Positions 12,753 through 22,693 are shown, numbered from the stretch's first letter. The stretch: DNA of 64,000 bases from Candidatus Moanabacter tarae (GCA_003226295.1 CP029803.1:602226-666225), one strand, 5' to 3'. A program made the numbers and translations. Notes: generated by a model from the letters alone, not told the origin.

Positions 12753-14918
12753 ATGGTTTCGCCAGACAACAACTCCCCGGCAAATGCTAAAGACCGTAGG
12801 ACGCCTCTAGAATTTACCCGCAATATAGGTATTGCGGCACATATCGACGCGGGTAAAACCACGACGACCGAGCGCCTTCTTTTTTATTCAGGTGTCGTCC
12901 ATCAGATCGGAGAAGTTCACGACGGTAACACGACAACCGATTGGATGGAGCAGGAGCGAGAACGGGGCATAACCATAACTTCCGCAGCGATATCCTGTGA
13001 TTGGAAGCCCAAGAGGGGCATTTTTGCCAATCAGAGTCACCAGATCAATGTGATCGATACCCCTGGTCACGTCGACTTTACGGCCGAGGTGGAACGTTCT
13101 CTAAGAGTCCTCGATGGTGCCGTAGGTGTTTTCTGCGCAGTCGCTGGGGTTCAGCCTCAGTCGGAGACGGTGTGGCGGCAGATAGACAAATACGGTGTTC
13201 CTAGACTCGCATTCGTCAATAAGATGGATCGAACTGGAGCTGATTTCTATAGTGCGGTCGAGGACATTCGCCGAAAACTGGGAGGCAATGCTTTCCCACT
13301 ATATCTCCCAATCGGAGCGGAAGATAATTTTCGAGGGTTAATCGATCTGATCCGAATGAAGGCCTATATTTACGAGGACGATGACGACTCTGGGATGAGC
13401 TATTTGGAAGAGGAGATTCCTTCCTCAATGCGTGAGGAGACAGAACTTCATCGAGAAAGGTTGATCGAAGCGCTGGCAGATTTTGACGATAATATTGCCG
13501 GAAAGTTTCTGGAAGGAGAAGAAATTCAGGAGGAAGAATTGCAGAGAGGGGTAAGGACTGCGACTTTACAGCAGGGATTCTTAGGTGTGATTCCGGGAAG
13601 CGCGTTCAAGAATAAGGGAGTTCAGTTTTTGGCCGATGCGATCATAGATTATCTTCCATCACCGCTTGATCTTCCACCGATCTCAGTCCTCGGAGAAGAA
13701 GGGGCAAATGAAAAGGAAATCGAAATTAAACCGGACGACCATGCCGAGGTGGTAGGATTAATATTCAAGCTGGCATCAGATCCTTATGTTGGGAAACTGG
13801 TTTTCATTCGCATTTATCAAGGGGAGATGAGGAAGGGAAGCAGCCTTTTGAATACACGGACGGGTAGGATGGAGCGTATCAGTCGTCTCATGCTAATGAA
13901 GGCGGATTCCCGAAAGGACATAGATGTGGCCTATTCAGGGGACATTTGTGCCATTATTGGTGCAAAAGATATCAGGACTGGTGATACTCTGTGCTCGAAA
14001 AAACTTCGAGTTGTGCTCGAACCACCAACTTTCCCGGATCCAGTAATTTCGATGTCGATTGAACCGGAGACTCAAGGAGATCAAGAGCGATTGTCTCTTG
14101 GTCTTCAAAGGCTTTCGGAGGAGGACCCGACATTTCTTGTGAACTCTGATAAAGAGACTGGCCAGACGATTATTTCCGGGATGGGGGAGCTACATCTGGA
14201 GATTCTTAGAGATCGTTTATTCCGTGAATTTAAGGTTGAAGCAACGTCTGGCAAACCACAGATAGCTTACCGTGAGTCGATAACGGCTGCGGCCGACGGT
14301 GTTGGAAAGTTCATCAGACAGTCAGGGGGAAGGGGACAGTACGGACATGCGGAAATCAGGATAGAACCTAACGAACGTGGGAAGGGAAGCGAATTCATTG
14401 ATAAGATCACAGGAGGAATAATTCCTAGAGAATTTATTAGACCTATTGAAGAGGGGATTACGGAAGCAGCTCATAATGGTTCGCTTGCAGGCTATCCGGT
14501 AGAGGATGTGAAAGTTGAGCTGGTATTTGGCAGTTTCCATGACGTAGATTCCTCCGAAACTGCGTTCAAAATGGCTGGGATTCTGGCATTTCGAGACGCA
14601 TTGAAGAATGCGAAGCCGATCCTTTTGGAACCACATATGAAAGTAGAGGTATCGACTCCTGAGGAATTTCAAGGTGATGTGATGGGAGACTTAAACAGGC
14701 GTCGGGGCAAGATCCTAGGATTAGAGGCTAAAGGAAACCTGATGATCATCAATTCTATTGTTCCGCTTGAAACTATGTTTGGATACGCTACTGTGGTGCG
14801 CTCGCTAACTAAAGGTAGGGCATCTCACACCATGGAGCCATCACACTTTGAGAAGGTGCCGGAGGGCATTACAAAGAAGATAATTGAAACATCGACTCGG
14901 GAGCCGGTTCGTGCTTAG
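12753..14918 (+). CDS. fusA: Elongation factor G
   Basis: EF-G is the GTPase that drives translocation of tRNA and mRNA on the ribosome. The 721 residues hold the GTPase motifs: AHIDAGKT (residues 29-36), DTPGHVDF and NKMDR, then domain II and the C-terminal domains with GGRGQYGH. A short N-terminal extension ([16 protein letters not shown]) precedes the conserved start. No tuf gene follows, since tuf lies upstream of secE. rpsJ begins 38 bases later. Confidence 0.98.
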   Translation: MVSPDNNSPANAKDRRTPLEFTRNIGIAAHIDAGKTTTTERLLFYSGVVHQIGEVHDGNTTTDWMEQERERGITITSAAISCDWKPKRGIFANQSHQINVIDTPGHVDFTAEVERSLRVLDGAVGVFCAVAGVQPQSETVWRQIDKYGVPRLAFVNKMDRTGADFYSAVEDIRRKLGGNAFPLYLPIGAEDNFRGLIDLIRMKAYIYEDDDDSGMSYLEEEIPSSMREETELHRERLIEALADFDDNIAGKFLEGEEIQEEELQRGVRTATLQQGFLGVIPGSAFKNKGVQFLADAIIDYLPSPLDLPPISVLGEEGANEKEIEIKPDDHAEVVGLIFKLASDPYVGKLVFIRIYQGEMRKGSSLLNTRTGRMERISRLMLMKADSRKDIDVAYSGDICAIIGAKDIRTGDTLCSKKLRVVLEPPTFPDPVISMSIEPETQGDQERLSLGLQRLSEEDPTFLVNSDKETGQTIISGMGELHLEILRDRLFREFKVEATSGKPQIAYRESITAAADGVGKFIRQSGGRGQYGHAEIRIEPNERGKGSEFIDKITGGIIPREFIRPIEEGITEAAHNGSLAGYPVEDVKVELVFGSFHDVDSSETAFKMAGILAFRDALKNAKPILLEPHMKVEVSTPEEFQGDVMGDLNRRRGKILGLEAKGNLMIINSIVPLETMFGYATVVRSLTKGRASHTMEPSHFEKVPEGITKKIIETSTREPVRA

Positions 14919-14956
14919 AATGGGAAAATAATAAGAGAAACAGAACTGAGTGTCTA

Positions 14957-15265
14957 ATGGAAGGTCAGAGAATAAGAATAAGGCTCAAAGGCTACGATTA
15001 TCGGGTCATCGATCAATCGGCTATAGATATTGTAGATACGGCCAAACGTTCTGGTGCTAGGGTAGCTGGACCTGTCCCTTTGCCTACTCATGTCGAAAAG
15101 GTTACCGTCAATCGGTCTCCTCATGTTGATAAAAAATCAATGGATCAGTTTGAAATGCGAACCCACAAGCGATTGATTGATATCATCGAACCCACGGTCC
15201 AGACAGTTGACGAGCTTAAGAAGCTCAATCTTCCAGCTGGTGTCGATATATCTATTAATGTGTGA
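14957..15265 (+). CDS. rpsJ: 30S ribosomal protein S10
   Basis: S10 is a head protein of the 30S subunit and, as NusE, a partner of NusB in antitermination. The 102 residues are the normal length, beginning [16 protein letters not shown] and containing [24 protein letters not shown]-like sequence in the loop region (about residues 37-60). It opens the S10 gene run here, 38 bases after fusA, so str and S10 clusters appear continuous. Confidence 0.98.
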   Translation: MEGQRIRIRLKGYDYRVIDQSAIDIVDTAKRSGARVAGPVPLPTHVEKVTVNRSPHVDKKSMDQFEMRTHKRLIDIIEPTVQTVDELKKLNLPAGVDISINV

Positions 15266-15308
15266 TCGTTATTAAAGGCGATCTTATTTGTTTAATTTAC
15301 CTAGTAAA

Positions 15309-15947
15309 ATGCTATATACTCTCCTAGGCACCAAAATTGGGATGACCCAGGTCTTTGATTCGGACGGTAGAGTTGTCCCCGTAACGGTTATTAAAACCGG
15401 TCCATGTCCTGTCGTTCAGATAAAGACTGAGGATCGAGACGGTTACAGCTGCCTGCAAATCGGGTATGGTGAGATTAAGGCAGGTAACGTTAGTAAATCT
15501 GAACGAGGACATACTATAAAAGCGAAGGTGGACCCGCTTCGGCGTTTAAAGGAGGTTCGGTTTGAAGGTGAGAGTGAACATGGAGTTGGAGATGTTTTAA
15601 CAGCTTCCGGTTTCTCGGAAGGTGAGACCGTTGATGTTCTTGGCGTATCAAAAGGCCAAGGATTCCAGGGTGTGGTCAAAAGGTTTGGATTCAAGGGAGG
15701 ACCGAGTTCTCATGGTTCAATGTTCCATCGAAGGGGTGGTTCTTATGGTCAGTGCCAATGGCCAGGAGAGGTGCATAAGGGTCGAAAAATGCCGGGCCGA
15801 ATGGGAGGGATTCGCCGAACGGTGCAAAATCTTGAGGTGATTAAAATTTTGGAGGATCAAAATGTCATTCTGGTGAAAGGAAGCATACCAGGACCAAACG
15901 GAGGCGAGGTTTTGGTGAGAAGGGCAAAGAAGAGTATGCCCATATAG
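15309..15947 (+). CDS. rplC: 50S ribosomal protein L3
   Basis: L3 is an early assembly protein that reaches toward the peptidyl transferase centre. The reading from ATG 15309 gives 212 residues beginning MLYTLLGTKIGMTQVF, the usual family start. An in-frame TTG at 15288 has a better spaced AAAGGCG upstream and would add seven residues (MFNLPSK), so the start is not settled. The conserved loop reads GSYGQCQWPGEVHKGRKMPG; Gln there is the residue methylated in E. coli L3. Confidence 0.96.
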   Translation: MLYTLLGTKIGMTQVFDSDGRVVPVTVIKTGPCPVVQIKTEDRDGYSCLQIGYGEIKAGNVSKSERGHTIKAKVDPLRRLKEVRFEGESEHGVGDVLTASGFSEGETVDVLGVSKGQGFQGVVKRFGFKGGPSSHGSMFHRRGGSYGQCQWPGEVHKGRKMPGRMGGIRRTVQNLEVIKILEDQNVILVKGSIPGPNGGEVLVRRAKKSMPI

Positions 15948-15974
15948 ACTTTATTGGAATTCTGTGAAAGGTTA

Positions 15975-16610
15975 ATGAAGCTGAAAGTATATACGGCTGA
16001 TGGATTAGGTAGCGAGGAGAGGGAGTTCGATATTCCTCTTTTCCAATCCGGTGCTGGAGTGTCTGCATTGAAGCAAGTTTTACTGGCTCATCGAGCAAAT
16101 AAGAGACAAGGCAATTCATCTACTAAGACTCGTTCAGAAGTAAGTGGCACGGGCAAAAAACCCTATCGCCAGAAGGGTACTGGAGCGGCTCGTCATGGAA
16201 GCCGCCGGTCACCCATTTTTACAGGAGGAGGGGCGACTTTTGGCCCTAAGCCGAGAAGTTTCTCACAGAAAATAAATCGTAAGGTTCGAAGATTGGCGTT
16301 TCAACGAGCACTCTTTGATTGTGCCAGTGGCGGAGAGATGGATGTAATCGAAAGGCTAGAGATTCCTGAGCCGAAGACCCGTCTCTTTGGTGCCGTAATC
16401 GAACAAATCGCACCTAATGGTTCGGTGTTGGTAATTGATGACAAGTTTGATGATTCGGTTCTTTTGGCTTCACGGAATATAAATCGTGTATCAGTTATGG
16501 AATCGAGTACGGTCAATGCCTTTTTGCTTAGTCTGCATGATCGTATCGTGGTGAGTGAGAAAGGAATTGAGAATTTGCTTAAACGTGCTGGAGGTGAAGA
16601 GGAGTCGTGA
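15975..16610 (+). CDS. rplD: 50S ribosomal protein L4
   Basis: L4 has a globular domain on the 50S surface and a long loop that lines the exit tunnel. The 211 residues from ATG 15975 begin MKLKVYTADG. The tunnel loop reads GTGKKPYRQKGTGAARHGSR (about residues 57-76), with TGAARHGS typical of the family. AAAGG lies three bases before this ATG; an in-frame TTG at 15954 would add seven residues. The stop overlaps the rplW start by one base. Confidence 0.96.
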   Translation: MKLKVYTADGLGSEEREFDIPLFQSGAGVSALKQVLLAHRANKRQGNSSTKTRSEVSGTGKKPYRQKGTGAARHGSRRSPIFTGGGATFGPKPRSFSQKINRKVRRLAFQRALFDCASGGEMDVIERLEIPEPKTRLFGAVIEQIAPNGSVLVIDDKFDDSVLLASRNINRVSVMESSTVNAFLLSLHDRIVVSEKGIENLLKRAGGEEES

Positions 16611-16897
16611 TGCAAGCTGATCGTGTATTGGAGGAAATTATAATCTCGGAAAAGGCGACTGCCCTCTCTTCCAATGTGAATAAGTACACTTTTCGGATAC
16701 ACCCCTCGGCAAACCGAATCTCGGTAGCCCAGGCGGTTGAGTCTGGGTTTGATGTTACAGTGACTGGAGTGAATATCCTTAATGTAAAGCGGAAGGTGAA
16801 GCGGGATCGAACTAGGAGAGGACAATTCGGGTATCGAAGTGGTTTCAAGAAAGCAGTTGTCTCGCTCAAAGAAGGTGACCAAATCGAATTGGTCTGA
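16610..16897 (+). CDS. rplW: 50S ribosomal protein L23
   Basis: L23 borders the exit-tunnel opening and is the docking site for trigger factor and SRP. The 95 residues contain the family pattern ISEKATALSSNVNKYTFRIH (about residues 11-30) and a basic second half. ATG 16610 overlaps the last base of the rplD stop; a GTG one codon earlier is also possible. GAGGAG upstream fits the ATG. rplB follows after 30 bases, the standard L3-L4-L23-L2 order. Confidence 0.97.
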   Translation: MQADRVLEEIIISEKATALSSNVNKYTFRIHPSANRISVAQAVESGFDVTVTGVNILNVKRKVKRDRTRRGQFGYRSGFKKAVVSLKEGDQIELV

Positions 16898-16927
16898 AGA
16901 TATCTATAATTTCATAGGAGGATAAAA

Positions 16928-17773
16928 GTGCCAACAATTGAACAGAGACCGCTGACGCCAGGTCAGCGATTTCACGTTAAAAGCTTCGAAGAGGGGATCT
17001 CTAATTCAGGTCCGGAGAAGCGGCTAAGTGAGTTTAAGAAGAGGACTGGTGGTCGCAATTGTTACGGGCGGATTACTTCAAGAAGAAGGGGAGGCGGCCA
17101 TAAAAAACGGATTAGGAAGATCGATTTTAAAAGAGAAAAATTCGATATTCCGGCACGAGTTAAGCGATTGGAATACGATCCTAATAGATCTGCAAGTATT
17201 GCCTTGTTGGTCTATGCCGACGGTGAGAAGCGTTATATACTAGCTCCTACTGGTGTGGCGATAGGAGACACTTTAGTAAGCTTTTCTGGAATCGGCGAAT
17301 TCCGTGAAGGAAATAATATGCCATTGCGATCAATTCCTCCCTCGACCAAGGTCCATTCGATTTCAACTCAGCCTGGGAAGGCAGCGCAGTTTGTCCGTTC
17401 TGCAGGAGTTTCTGCTCAGTTAGTTGCGATCGATGGAGATCGTGCTACTCTGCGGATGCCGAGTGGAGAAGTTCGTATGGTCCATTCAAATTGTAGGGCA
17501 ACAATTGGAGAGGTGGGAAATGCCTCTCATCGGACTTCCAAATTAGGGAAGGCGGGACGTTCTCGATGGAAGGGTCGACGACCTCGCGTTCGGGGAGTGG
17601 CTATGAATCCAGTAGACCATCCAATGGGCGGAGGAGAGGGACGAAGTTCGGGTGGAGGCCACCCGGTGTCCCCGTGGGGCCAACTATCCAAGGGTTTTCC
17701 AACCCGGTCGCGTTCGCAACAGTCGAACCGAATGATTTTGGTCAGGAGAAAAGGAAATAAGTTAAAGCGGTAG
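16928..17773 (+). CDS. rplB: 50S ribosomal protein L2
   Basis: L2 helps join the subunits and supports the peptidyl transferase centre. The 281 residues match the family. The C-terminal signature reads MNPVDHPMGGGEGR followed by GGGHPVSPWG, which contains the conserved His implicated in peptidyl transferase function. The start is a GTG at 16928 preceded by AGGAGG with good spacing. rpsS begins 21 bases after the stop. Confidence 0.98.
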   Translation: MPTIEQRPLTPGQRFHVKSFEEGISNSGPEKRLSEFKKRTGGRNCYGRITSRRRGGGHKKRIRKIDFKREKFDIPARVKRLEYDPNRSASIALLVYADGEKRYILAPTGVAIGDTLVSFSGIGEFREGNNMPLRSIPPSTKVHSISTQPGKAAQFVRSAGVSAQLVAIDGDRATLRMPSGEVRMVHSNCRATIGEVGNASHRTSKLGKAGRSRWKGRRPRVRGVAMNPVDHPMGGGEGRSSGGGHPVSPWGQLSKGFPTRSRSQQSNRMILVRRKGNKLKR

Positions 17774-17794
17774 ATTTATAAGAAGGGAAATCTG

Positions 17795-18064
17795 ATGGCA
17801 CGCTCAGTCAAAAAGGGATATTTTGTTGATGGACACCTTATGGATAAAATCCAGGTGGCGCATAGGGAAGAATCGAGAAAACCGATTCGAACTTGGTCCC
17901 GTCGTTCAACAATCACTCCCGATTTCGTTGGGTTGAATTTTGAAGTACACAATGGCAAGAATTTCCTGCCTGTCTACATAACCGAAAACATGGTTGGACA
18001 TAAATTGGGTGAATTTTCACCAACACGGTCTTTCAAGACACATAATCCGCACACCCAAAAGTAG
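17795..18064 (+). CDS. rpsS: 30S ribosomal protein S19
   Basis: S19 lies in the head of the 30S subunit and pairs with S13 near the A site. The 89 residues begin [19 protein letters not shown] and contain [25 protein letters not shown]-type sequence, with the conserved [12 protein letters not shown] near the end. Length and order between rplB and rplV are normal. AAGGGAAA lies upstream of the ATG, and rplV starts only eight bases after the stop. Confidence 0.98.
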   Translation: MARSVKKGYFVDGHLMDKIQVAHREESRKPIRTWSRRSTITPDFVGLNFEVHNGKNFLPVYITENMVGHKLGEFSPTRSFKTHNPHTQK

Positions 18065-18072
18065 TAGAAAAA

Positions 18073-18405
18073 ATGGAAATAAAAGCGGTAACAAAGTACG
18101 CTCGCATGTCACCAAAAAAGGTGCAGGAGGTTACAAGAGAGCTTCGTGGACTCAAGGCTAATGAGGCTATTGAGAAGTTAAAGTGTGTACCGCGAAAGTC
18201 CGCACGATTGGTCGTTAAAACGCTTCAATCTGCAGTTGCTAACGCTGAGAACAATAATAATTTATCTTCTGATGCCTTGATTGTTGAAGCTGTAGTAGTG
18301 GAGAAGGGTCCCGTGCTCAAACGGTTTCGTCCTGGTGCAAGAGGCATGGCAAAACGTATTGAAAAGCGTATGAGTCACATACGAATAGTTCTTAAGGACG
18401 AATAG
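18073..18405 (+). CDS. rplV: 50S ribosomal protein L22
   Basis: L22 has a globular domain on the 50S surface and a beta hairpin that narrows the exit tunnel. The 110 residues match the family, starting MEIKAVTKYARMSPKKV. The hairpin segment reads EKGPVLKRFRPGARGMAKRI (about residues 77-96), and the end SHIRIVLKDE is typical. It lies eight bases after rpsS and 20 before rpsC. Nothing in the hairpin suggests a macrolide-type deletion. Confidence 0.98.
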   Translation: MEIKAVTKYARMSPKKVQEVTRELRGLKANEAIEKLKCVPRKSARLVVKTLQSAVANAENNNNLSSDALIVEAVVVEKGPVLKRFRPGARGMAKRIEKRMSHIRIVLKDE

Positions 18406-18425
18406 GGGGAGAAGAAGGAATAGCT

Positions 18426-19064
18426 ATGGGTCAAAAAGTAAATCCAGCTGGGTTTCGTCTTCAAGTGCGTCGGGATTGGGAGTCGCGGTGGTTTGCCGAC
18501 AAGGGAGATTTCGGAGATTATCTAGAGGAAGACTACATCATCCGGAAAGCGATTAATCTTCGCTTAAGGTATGCTGCGGTCCCAAGGATTTTCATTGAGA
18601 GGGCGGGTAATAGGATTAGGGTGAAGATCTTCACTGCCCGACCGGGAATTGTTATTGGAAGAAAAGGCCAGGAGCTTGAGAAGCTCAAAGAAGAGCTTGC
18701 AAAGGTAGTTGATAAAGAAATTTTATTAGACATTCAGGAAGTCAAAAAGCCCGATTTGGTTGCGCAATTGGTGGCAGAGAATGTAGCTCTACAACTTGAG
18801 CGTAGAATTTCATTTCGAAGAGCTATGAAAAAAGCCGTCCAGACTTCAGTCAGTTTGGGTGCGGAAGGCATTCGAATTCAGGTTTCTGGTCGACTGATGG
18901 GATCGGACATTGCGAGAACTGAGGTTCAGAGATCTGGGCGAGTGCCTTTAAATACTCTGAGAGAGAATATAGACTATGGTTTTACGGAAGCGAGAACGCT
19001 ATATGGAATTATCGGAGTAAAATGCTGGATTTGTACAGGGAACGAAGAGGATCCCTTGGGCTAG
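18426..19064 (+). CDS. rpsC: 30S ribosomal protein S3
   Basis: S3 forms part of the mRNA entry site and its helicase activity. The 212 residues begin MGQKVNPAGFRLQ. A type II KH domain holds the GxxG loop in IVIGRKGQELEKL (about residues 75-87), and the C-terminal domain has VSLGAEGIRIQVSGRLMGSD and ends YGIIGVKCWI followed by a short tail. Length is in the normal range. GGAATAGCT lies just upstream, and rplP follows after 51 bases. Confidence 0.98.
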   Translation: MGQKVNPAGFRLQVRRDWESRWFADKGDFGDYLEEDYIIRKAINLRLRYAAVPRIFIERAGNRIRVKIFTARPGIVIGRKGQELEKLKEELAKVVDKEILLDIQEVKKPDLVAQLVAENVALQLERRISFRRAMKKAVQTSVSLGAEGIRIQVSGRLMGSDIARTEVQRSGRVPLNTLRENIDYGFTEARTLYGIIGVKCWICTGNEEDPLG

Positions 19065-19115
19065 TATTTATTTAACTTGGAGTGACTCATATTTATTACG
19101 GACAAGAATTGAATC

Positions 19116-19535
19116 ATGGCATTAATTCCCTCCAGAACAAAATTTAGGAAGAGCCAAAGAGGCCGAGTACGCGGACGGGCAAAGCGTGGAGACCAATTGG
19201 TTTTTGGAAATTTTGGAATCCAGGCACTCGAAAGTGGTTGGATTACTGCAGAGCAAATCGAAGCATCGCGTGTTGCTGTCAACAGGGACCTTAAGCGCCG
19301 AGGGAAGGTTTGGATACGAATTTTTGCGCAGAAACCGGTTTCGAAAAAGCCGGCTGAGACCCGTATGGGCAAGGGAAAGGGAGCTTCTGAACTCTGGGTA
19401 GCAGTAGTGAAAGCAGGGGCGATTCTATTTGAAGTCTCTGGAGCCAGCGAAACAGGTGCACGGAATGCACTGCAACTAGCAGATGGGAAGTTGCCTGTGC
19501 GCTGTAGATTTATTTCCCGAGAAGATTCGAACTAG
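19116..19535 (+). CDS. rplP: 50S ribosomal protein L16
   Basis: L16 sits at the A-site side of the 50S subunit and is a late assembly protein. The 139 residues begin [20 protein letters not shown], and contain [21 protein letters not shown] and the loop [14 protein letters not shown] (about residues 82-95), where the hydroxylated Arg of E. coli L16 is found. Length and position between rpsC and rpmC are normal. rpmC begins 31 bases after the stop. Confidence 0.98.
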   Translation: MALIPSRTKFRKSQRGRVRGRAKRGDQLVFGNFGIQALESGWITAEQIEASRVAVNRDLKRRGKVWIRIFAQKPVSKKPAETRMGKGKGASELWVAVVKAGAILFEVSGASETGARNALQLADGKLPVRCRFISREDSN

Positions 19536-19566
19536 TAGTCGAACGTTTGCAGGACGAAGTAAGAAA

Positions 19567-19761
19567 ATGAAATCAGCGGAAGTACGAGAATTAGCGGTAG
19601 GCGAAATAGAGAAGAAACTTCGCGACACACGGGACGAATTGCTCCAGATGCATTTGCGAAAGGAAACTGGGCAAGTTGAGAGACCGCATTTAATTCGTGA
19701 GCTGAGGCGCGATATTGCACGAATTGAAACGATTCATAGGGAGAAATTAAGGGCCAAATAG
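19567..19761 (+). CDS. rpmC: 50S ribosomal protein L29
   Basis: L29 is a small two-helix protein beside L23 at the tunnel exit. ATG 19567 gives 64 residues, the normal length, beginning MKSAEVRELAVGEIEKKLRD and ending in the second helix with LRRDIARIETIHREK. A longer in-frame reading from 19483 would run back through rplP and add 28 residues with no family likeness, so it was not used. rpsQ follows after 36 bases. Confidence 0.95.
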   Translation: MKSAEVRELAVGEIEKKLRDTRDELLQMHLRKETGQVERPHLIRELRRDIARIETIHREKLRAK

Positions 19762-19797
19762 CGCAAACATAGGAATTAGTAATTTTGATAAATAGCC

Positions 19798-20073
19798 ATG
19801 GAAATTGATCGGAAAATCAGCCGCAAAGTTTTGATTGGTAGCGTGACAAACCTTACTGGTGAAAAGACAGTAAAGGTGACCTACGGCTATAAGATTCCTC
19901 ATCCTCGCTATAAGAAAGAGATTAGCAGGACCACTGTGGTTCACGTCCATGACGAATCGAGTGAATGTCGTATGGGAGACAGGGTGGAAATCATTGAGAC
20001 TCGCCCCATAAGCAAGCTAAAGAGATGGCGTGTAAAACGTGTTATCGAAAAGGCTCCTGAGTTGAATGATTGA
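19798..20073 (+). CDS. rpsQ: 30S ribosomal protein S17
   Basis: S17 is a primary 16S rRNA-binding protein with an OB fold. The 91 residues include KVLIGSVTNLTGEKTVKVTY (about residues 10-29) and the conserved GDRVEIIETRPISKLKRWRV near the end. Length is normal for the family. It lies between rpmC and rplN as in most bacteria. The spacer to rplN is 46 bases and contains TAAGGAG well upstream of the next start. Confidence 0.97.
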   Translation: MEIDRKISRKVLIGSVTNLTGEKTVKVTYGYKIPHPRYKKEISRTTVVHVHDESSECRMGDRVEIIETRPISKLKRWRVKRVIEKAPELND

Positions 20074-20119
20074 TACTGGTATTGCCATTTTCTAAGGAGT
20101 TAAATGAGGATATTGTAAA

Positions 20120-20485
20120 ATGCTTCAGTCGTTGAGCAAATTAGATATAGCGGATAATACCGGGGCCAGATCGGCACGGATGATTCGGAGACTTGGACAG
20201 AGCAAAAAGACAGCTTCGATCGGGGATGTCATAGTTGTGAATATTAAGGAAAGTTCACCGGAAGCTACTGTGAAAAAGGGTACAGTAGCGAGAGCAGTGG
20301 TTGTGCGAACGAAGGCTCCCATACGGAGAACGGATGGAAGTTACCTACGCTTTGACAGTAACGCGATTGTGCTTATTGATGCAACTAATAGCCCTAGGGG
20401 AACTCGAATATTTGGTCCTGTAGCGCGTGAACTTAGGCAAAAGAATTTCATGAAAATAATCAGCCTTGCTCCGGAGGTGTTGTGA
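20120..20485 (+). CDS. rplN: 50S ribosomal protein L14
   Basis: L14 lies on the subunit interface, contacts L19 and 16S rRNA, and is the target of the silencing factor RsfS. The 121 residues include [20 protein letters not shown] (about residues 5-24), the signature [21 protein letters not shown] and the ending [12 protein letters not shown]. Length is normal. The stop is one base before the rplX ATG, and rplX's GGAGG lies inside the last codons of this gene. Confidence 0.98.
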   Translation: MLQSLSKLDIADNTGARSARMIRRLGQSKKTASIGDVIVVNIKESSPEATVKKGTVARAVVVRTKAPIRRTDGSYLRFDSNAIVLIDATNSPRGTRIFGPVARELRQKNFMKIISLAPEVL

Positions 20486-20486
20486 G

Positions 20487-20768
20487 ATGAAAAACCGACT
20501 CAAGAATGGGGACGAAGTTGTAATCTTAAGTGGTGAGCACAAAGGTGAACGAGGGAAAATCCTACAGGTTTTTCCGAGAAGAGAGAGGGTTTTAGTGGAA
20601 GCTATAAATATGATCAAACGCCATCAGAAAAAGGAATCTGATACCAAGAATCCTGAGGGTGGGATTCTTGAAAGAGAGGCTCCAATTCATCTTTCAAAGG
20701 TAATGAAGGCGGATCTTTACGACCAAAGAAGGGCGACAAAGAATACTGGTGACGAAGGATCTGGCTAG
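20487..20768 (+). CDS. rplX: 50S ribosomal protein L24
   Basis: L24 starts 50S assembly and lies near the tunnel exit. ATG 20487 gives 93 residues with a KOW motif (GDEVVILSGEHKGERGKILQ, about residues 8-27) and the central INMIKRHQKK. The product is slightly shorter than the 103-105 residues common in the family, with a short Gly-rich end. GGAGG at 20472-20476 serves this ATG. A reading from 20466 inside rplN would add seven residues and is less likely. Confidence 0.95.
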   Translation: MKNRLKNGDEVVILSGEHKGERGKILQVFPRRERVLVEAINMIKRHQKKESDTKNPEGGILEREAPIHLSKVMKADLYDQRRATKNTGDEGSG

Positions 20769-20819
20769 ATCTGGATTCTAGGGAATATTTAGCTACCAAT
20801 TTACGAAAGGAAACATTCG

Positions 20820-21362
20820 ATGTATATCCCGCTACTGAAGACTCACTATCAGGAAAAGATCGTCCCAGCGATGATGGAATCGCAGGGATATTCAAACCTG
20901 CACGAGGTTCCAGAGATTGAGAAGGTGGTCATCAACTCAGGGATAAACTCTCGGTTAGAAAAGGGTGCAGTTGAAGATACGACAAAGGAAATCTCTCTTT
21001 TGTCGGGACAAAAACCGGTTGTCACTAATGCTCGACGCAGTGTATCTAATTTCAATATCAGGGAAGATCAACCCGTCGGTGTCAAAGTCACTTTGAGGGG
21101 AAATAATATGTATGAATTCCTTTCGCGATTGCTAAACATAGCTTTACCCGGGATTCGTGATTTCCGTGGTATATCCACAAAGCTAGATGGGCATGGTAAT
21201 TATTCTATTGGGATCGTCGACCACACGATTTTTCCGGAGATTAGCATGGATTCTGTAAAGCGGATTGTAGGAATGGATATTTCTATTGTAACGACGGCTA
21301 AGACTGACGAGGAGGGTTATGAACTCCTTAATCAATTTGGGATGCCATTTCGGACACGTTAA
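20820..21362 (+). CDS. rplE: 50S ribosomal protein L5
   Basis: L5 binds 5S rRNA and forms the bridge from the central protuberance to S13. The 180 residues begin [19 protein letters not shown] and contain the signature [20 protein letters not shown] (about residues 63-82) and [13 protein letters not shown]. The length matches the family. An AAAGGAAA lies before the ATG. rpsN follows 49 bases after the stop, as in a standard spc cluster. Confidence 0.98.
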   Translation: MYIPLLKTHYQEKIVPAMMESQGYSNLHEVPEIEKVVINSGINSRLEKGAVEDTTKEISLLSGQKPVVTNARRSVSNFNIREDQPVGVKVTLRGNNMYEFLSRLLNIALPGIRDFRGISTKLDGHGNYSIGIVDHTIFPEISMDSVKRIVGMDISIVTTAKTDEEGYELLNQFGMPFRTR

Positions 21363-21411
21363 AGATTATTGCAAATTCGTAGTAAATAGACAAAAGGTTC
21401 AACTGATAGTC

Positions 21412-21717
21412 ATGGCAAAGAAGGGAATGATTGAACGCAACTTGAGGCGTACTCGGTTGGTCGAAAAGTACGCTTCTCAACGTGCGGAATTAAAGCGACG
21501 GATGGCCGATCCAGAAATCGCCGATGAAGAATTTTATGCTGCGCAGAGAAAACTGGCGTGTTTGCCACGCAATTCATCGCGGGTAAGGATTCGAAATCGT
21601 TGTAGCGTTACAGGACGTCCTCGTGCCTACCTGAGGAAATACAGGCTTTCTCGAATTACCTTTCGGGAACTGGCCTCGCAGGGGCAGATTCCTGGCGTGA
21701 CGAAGTCGTCTTGGTGA
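21412..21717 (+). CDS. rpsN: 30S ribosomal protein S14, zinc-free type
   Basis: S14 completes the head of the 30S subunit. ATG 21412 gives 101 residues beginning [20 protein letters not shown], the long form. The C-terminal part reads [20 protein letters not shown], with the CxxC pairs of the short zinc-binding form absent, so this is the C-minus class. A longer reading from 21319 overlaps the end of rplE and adds 31 residues with no family likeness, so it was set aside. rpsH follows after 30 bases. Confidence 0.96.
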   Translation: MAKKGMIERNLRRTRLVEKYASQRAELKRRMADPEIADEEFYAAQRKLACLPRNSSRVRIRNRCSVTGRPRAYLRKYRLSRITFRELASQGQIPGVTKSSW

Positions 21718-21747
21718 ATTCTGAGAGAAAACAACGAACTTGGTAAG

Positions 21748-22140
21748 ATGTCTGATACAATAAGTGACTTTATAACCGTGATTCGCAATGCTAGTCGAGC
21801 GGGGAAGGAGAATTGTACGGGTCGATATTCGCGGATGCATCTGAGCTTTGCACGAATCTTGCAAAAGGAAGGTTATTTGCGGGAGGTAGTTGAGAGTAAT
21901 GACGAGAATGGACATAAGGCGATAACGCTTAAATTAAAGTACGTAGGTGGCCTTCCAGCAATTACTGGTGTCCAGAGATGGAGTAAACCCGGGCGCAGAC
22001 AATATTATCGGTGTGCGGAAATCCCCCGGATTTTAGGAGGTTTGGGAGTTGGGATTTTAACGACTTCAAAGGGAATAAAAACTGATCGTGAGGCTCGGCG
22101 CGAAAACATAGGCGGCGAGATGATATGCGCGGTTTGGTAG
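21748..22140 (+). CDS. rpsH: 30S ribosomal protein S8
   Basis: S8 is a central-domain assembly protein of the 30S subunit, and in E. coli it represses the spc operon. The 130 residues begin MSDTISDFITVIRNASRAGK and end GILTTSKGIKTDREARRENIGGEMICAVW, with the conserved GLGVGILTTSKG (about residues 93-104). The length is normal. It stands 30 bases after rpsN and 16 before rplF. No S8-binding leader was recognised upstream of rplE. Confidence 0.97.
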   Translation: MSDTISDFITVIRNASRAGKENCTGRYSRMHLSFARILQKEGYLREVVESNDENGHKAITLKLKYVGGLPAITGVQRWSKPGRRQYYRCAEIPRILGGLGVGILTTSKGIKTDREARRENIGGEMICAVW

Positions 22141-22156
22141 ATCGAGGTATTTTGGA

Positions 22157-22693
22157 ATGAGTAGAATTGGAAAACAGCCGGTGCCAATCCCAGATACGGT
22201 AACTGTCCAAGCAGAAAACGCACGGGTGGAAATTAAAGGGCCAAAAGGAACTCTTAAAAAACAGTTCAGCCAGGCAGTTCAGATTGAGGTCGGAGAGGGT
22301 CAGGTGATGGTACGATCAACCGAAGAGTCTCGATTTGCAAATGCCATGACGGGGACAACGCGGTCTATAGTAGCTAATATGATCCAGGGAGTGACGGAAG
22401 GGTTTGACAAAGACCTTCAGATTGAAGGAGTGGGATTCCGGGCCGCTCTTCAGGGGCAGACGCTCGATCTTAGCCTTGGATATTCTCATCCCATTCAATA
22501 TGCGATTCCGGAAGGAATAGAAATCACAGTAGAGGATAATACTCTTATTAAAGTCGAAGGAATGGATAAACAGTTGGTGGGTGAGGTAACAGCGCAAATT
22601 AAGAGATTCTATCCGGTTGAACCCTATAAAGGCAAAGGGGTTCGTATTGTTGGAGAATATGTTCGAAGAAAGGAAGGTAAGAAAGCTACCTAA
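22157..22693 (+). CDS. rplF: 50S ribosomal protein L6
   Basis: L6 lies near the GTPase-associated centre at the base of the stalk. The 178 residues show two similar halves. The N-terminal MSRIGKQPVPIPDTVTVQ is typical, and the C-terminal signature reads PVEPYKGKGVRIVGEYVRRK (about residues 154-173). Length is normal. It lies 16 bases after rpsH and 21 before rplR, in standard order. Confidence 0.98.
   Translation: MSRIGKQPVPIPDTVTVQAENARVEIKGPKGTLKKQFSQAVQIEVGEGQVMVRSTEESRFANAMTGTTRSIVANMIQGVTEGFDKDLQIEGVGFRAALQGQTLDLSLGYSHPIQYAIPEGIEITVEDNTLIKVEGMDKQLVGEVTAQIKRFYPVEPYKGKGVRIVGEYVRRKEGKKAT

Noticed and set aside
16301-16882. Open - strand frame opposite rplD and rplW
   Set aside because: It is a mirror of conserved ribosomal-protein codons, with no family likeness or binding site.
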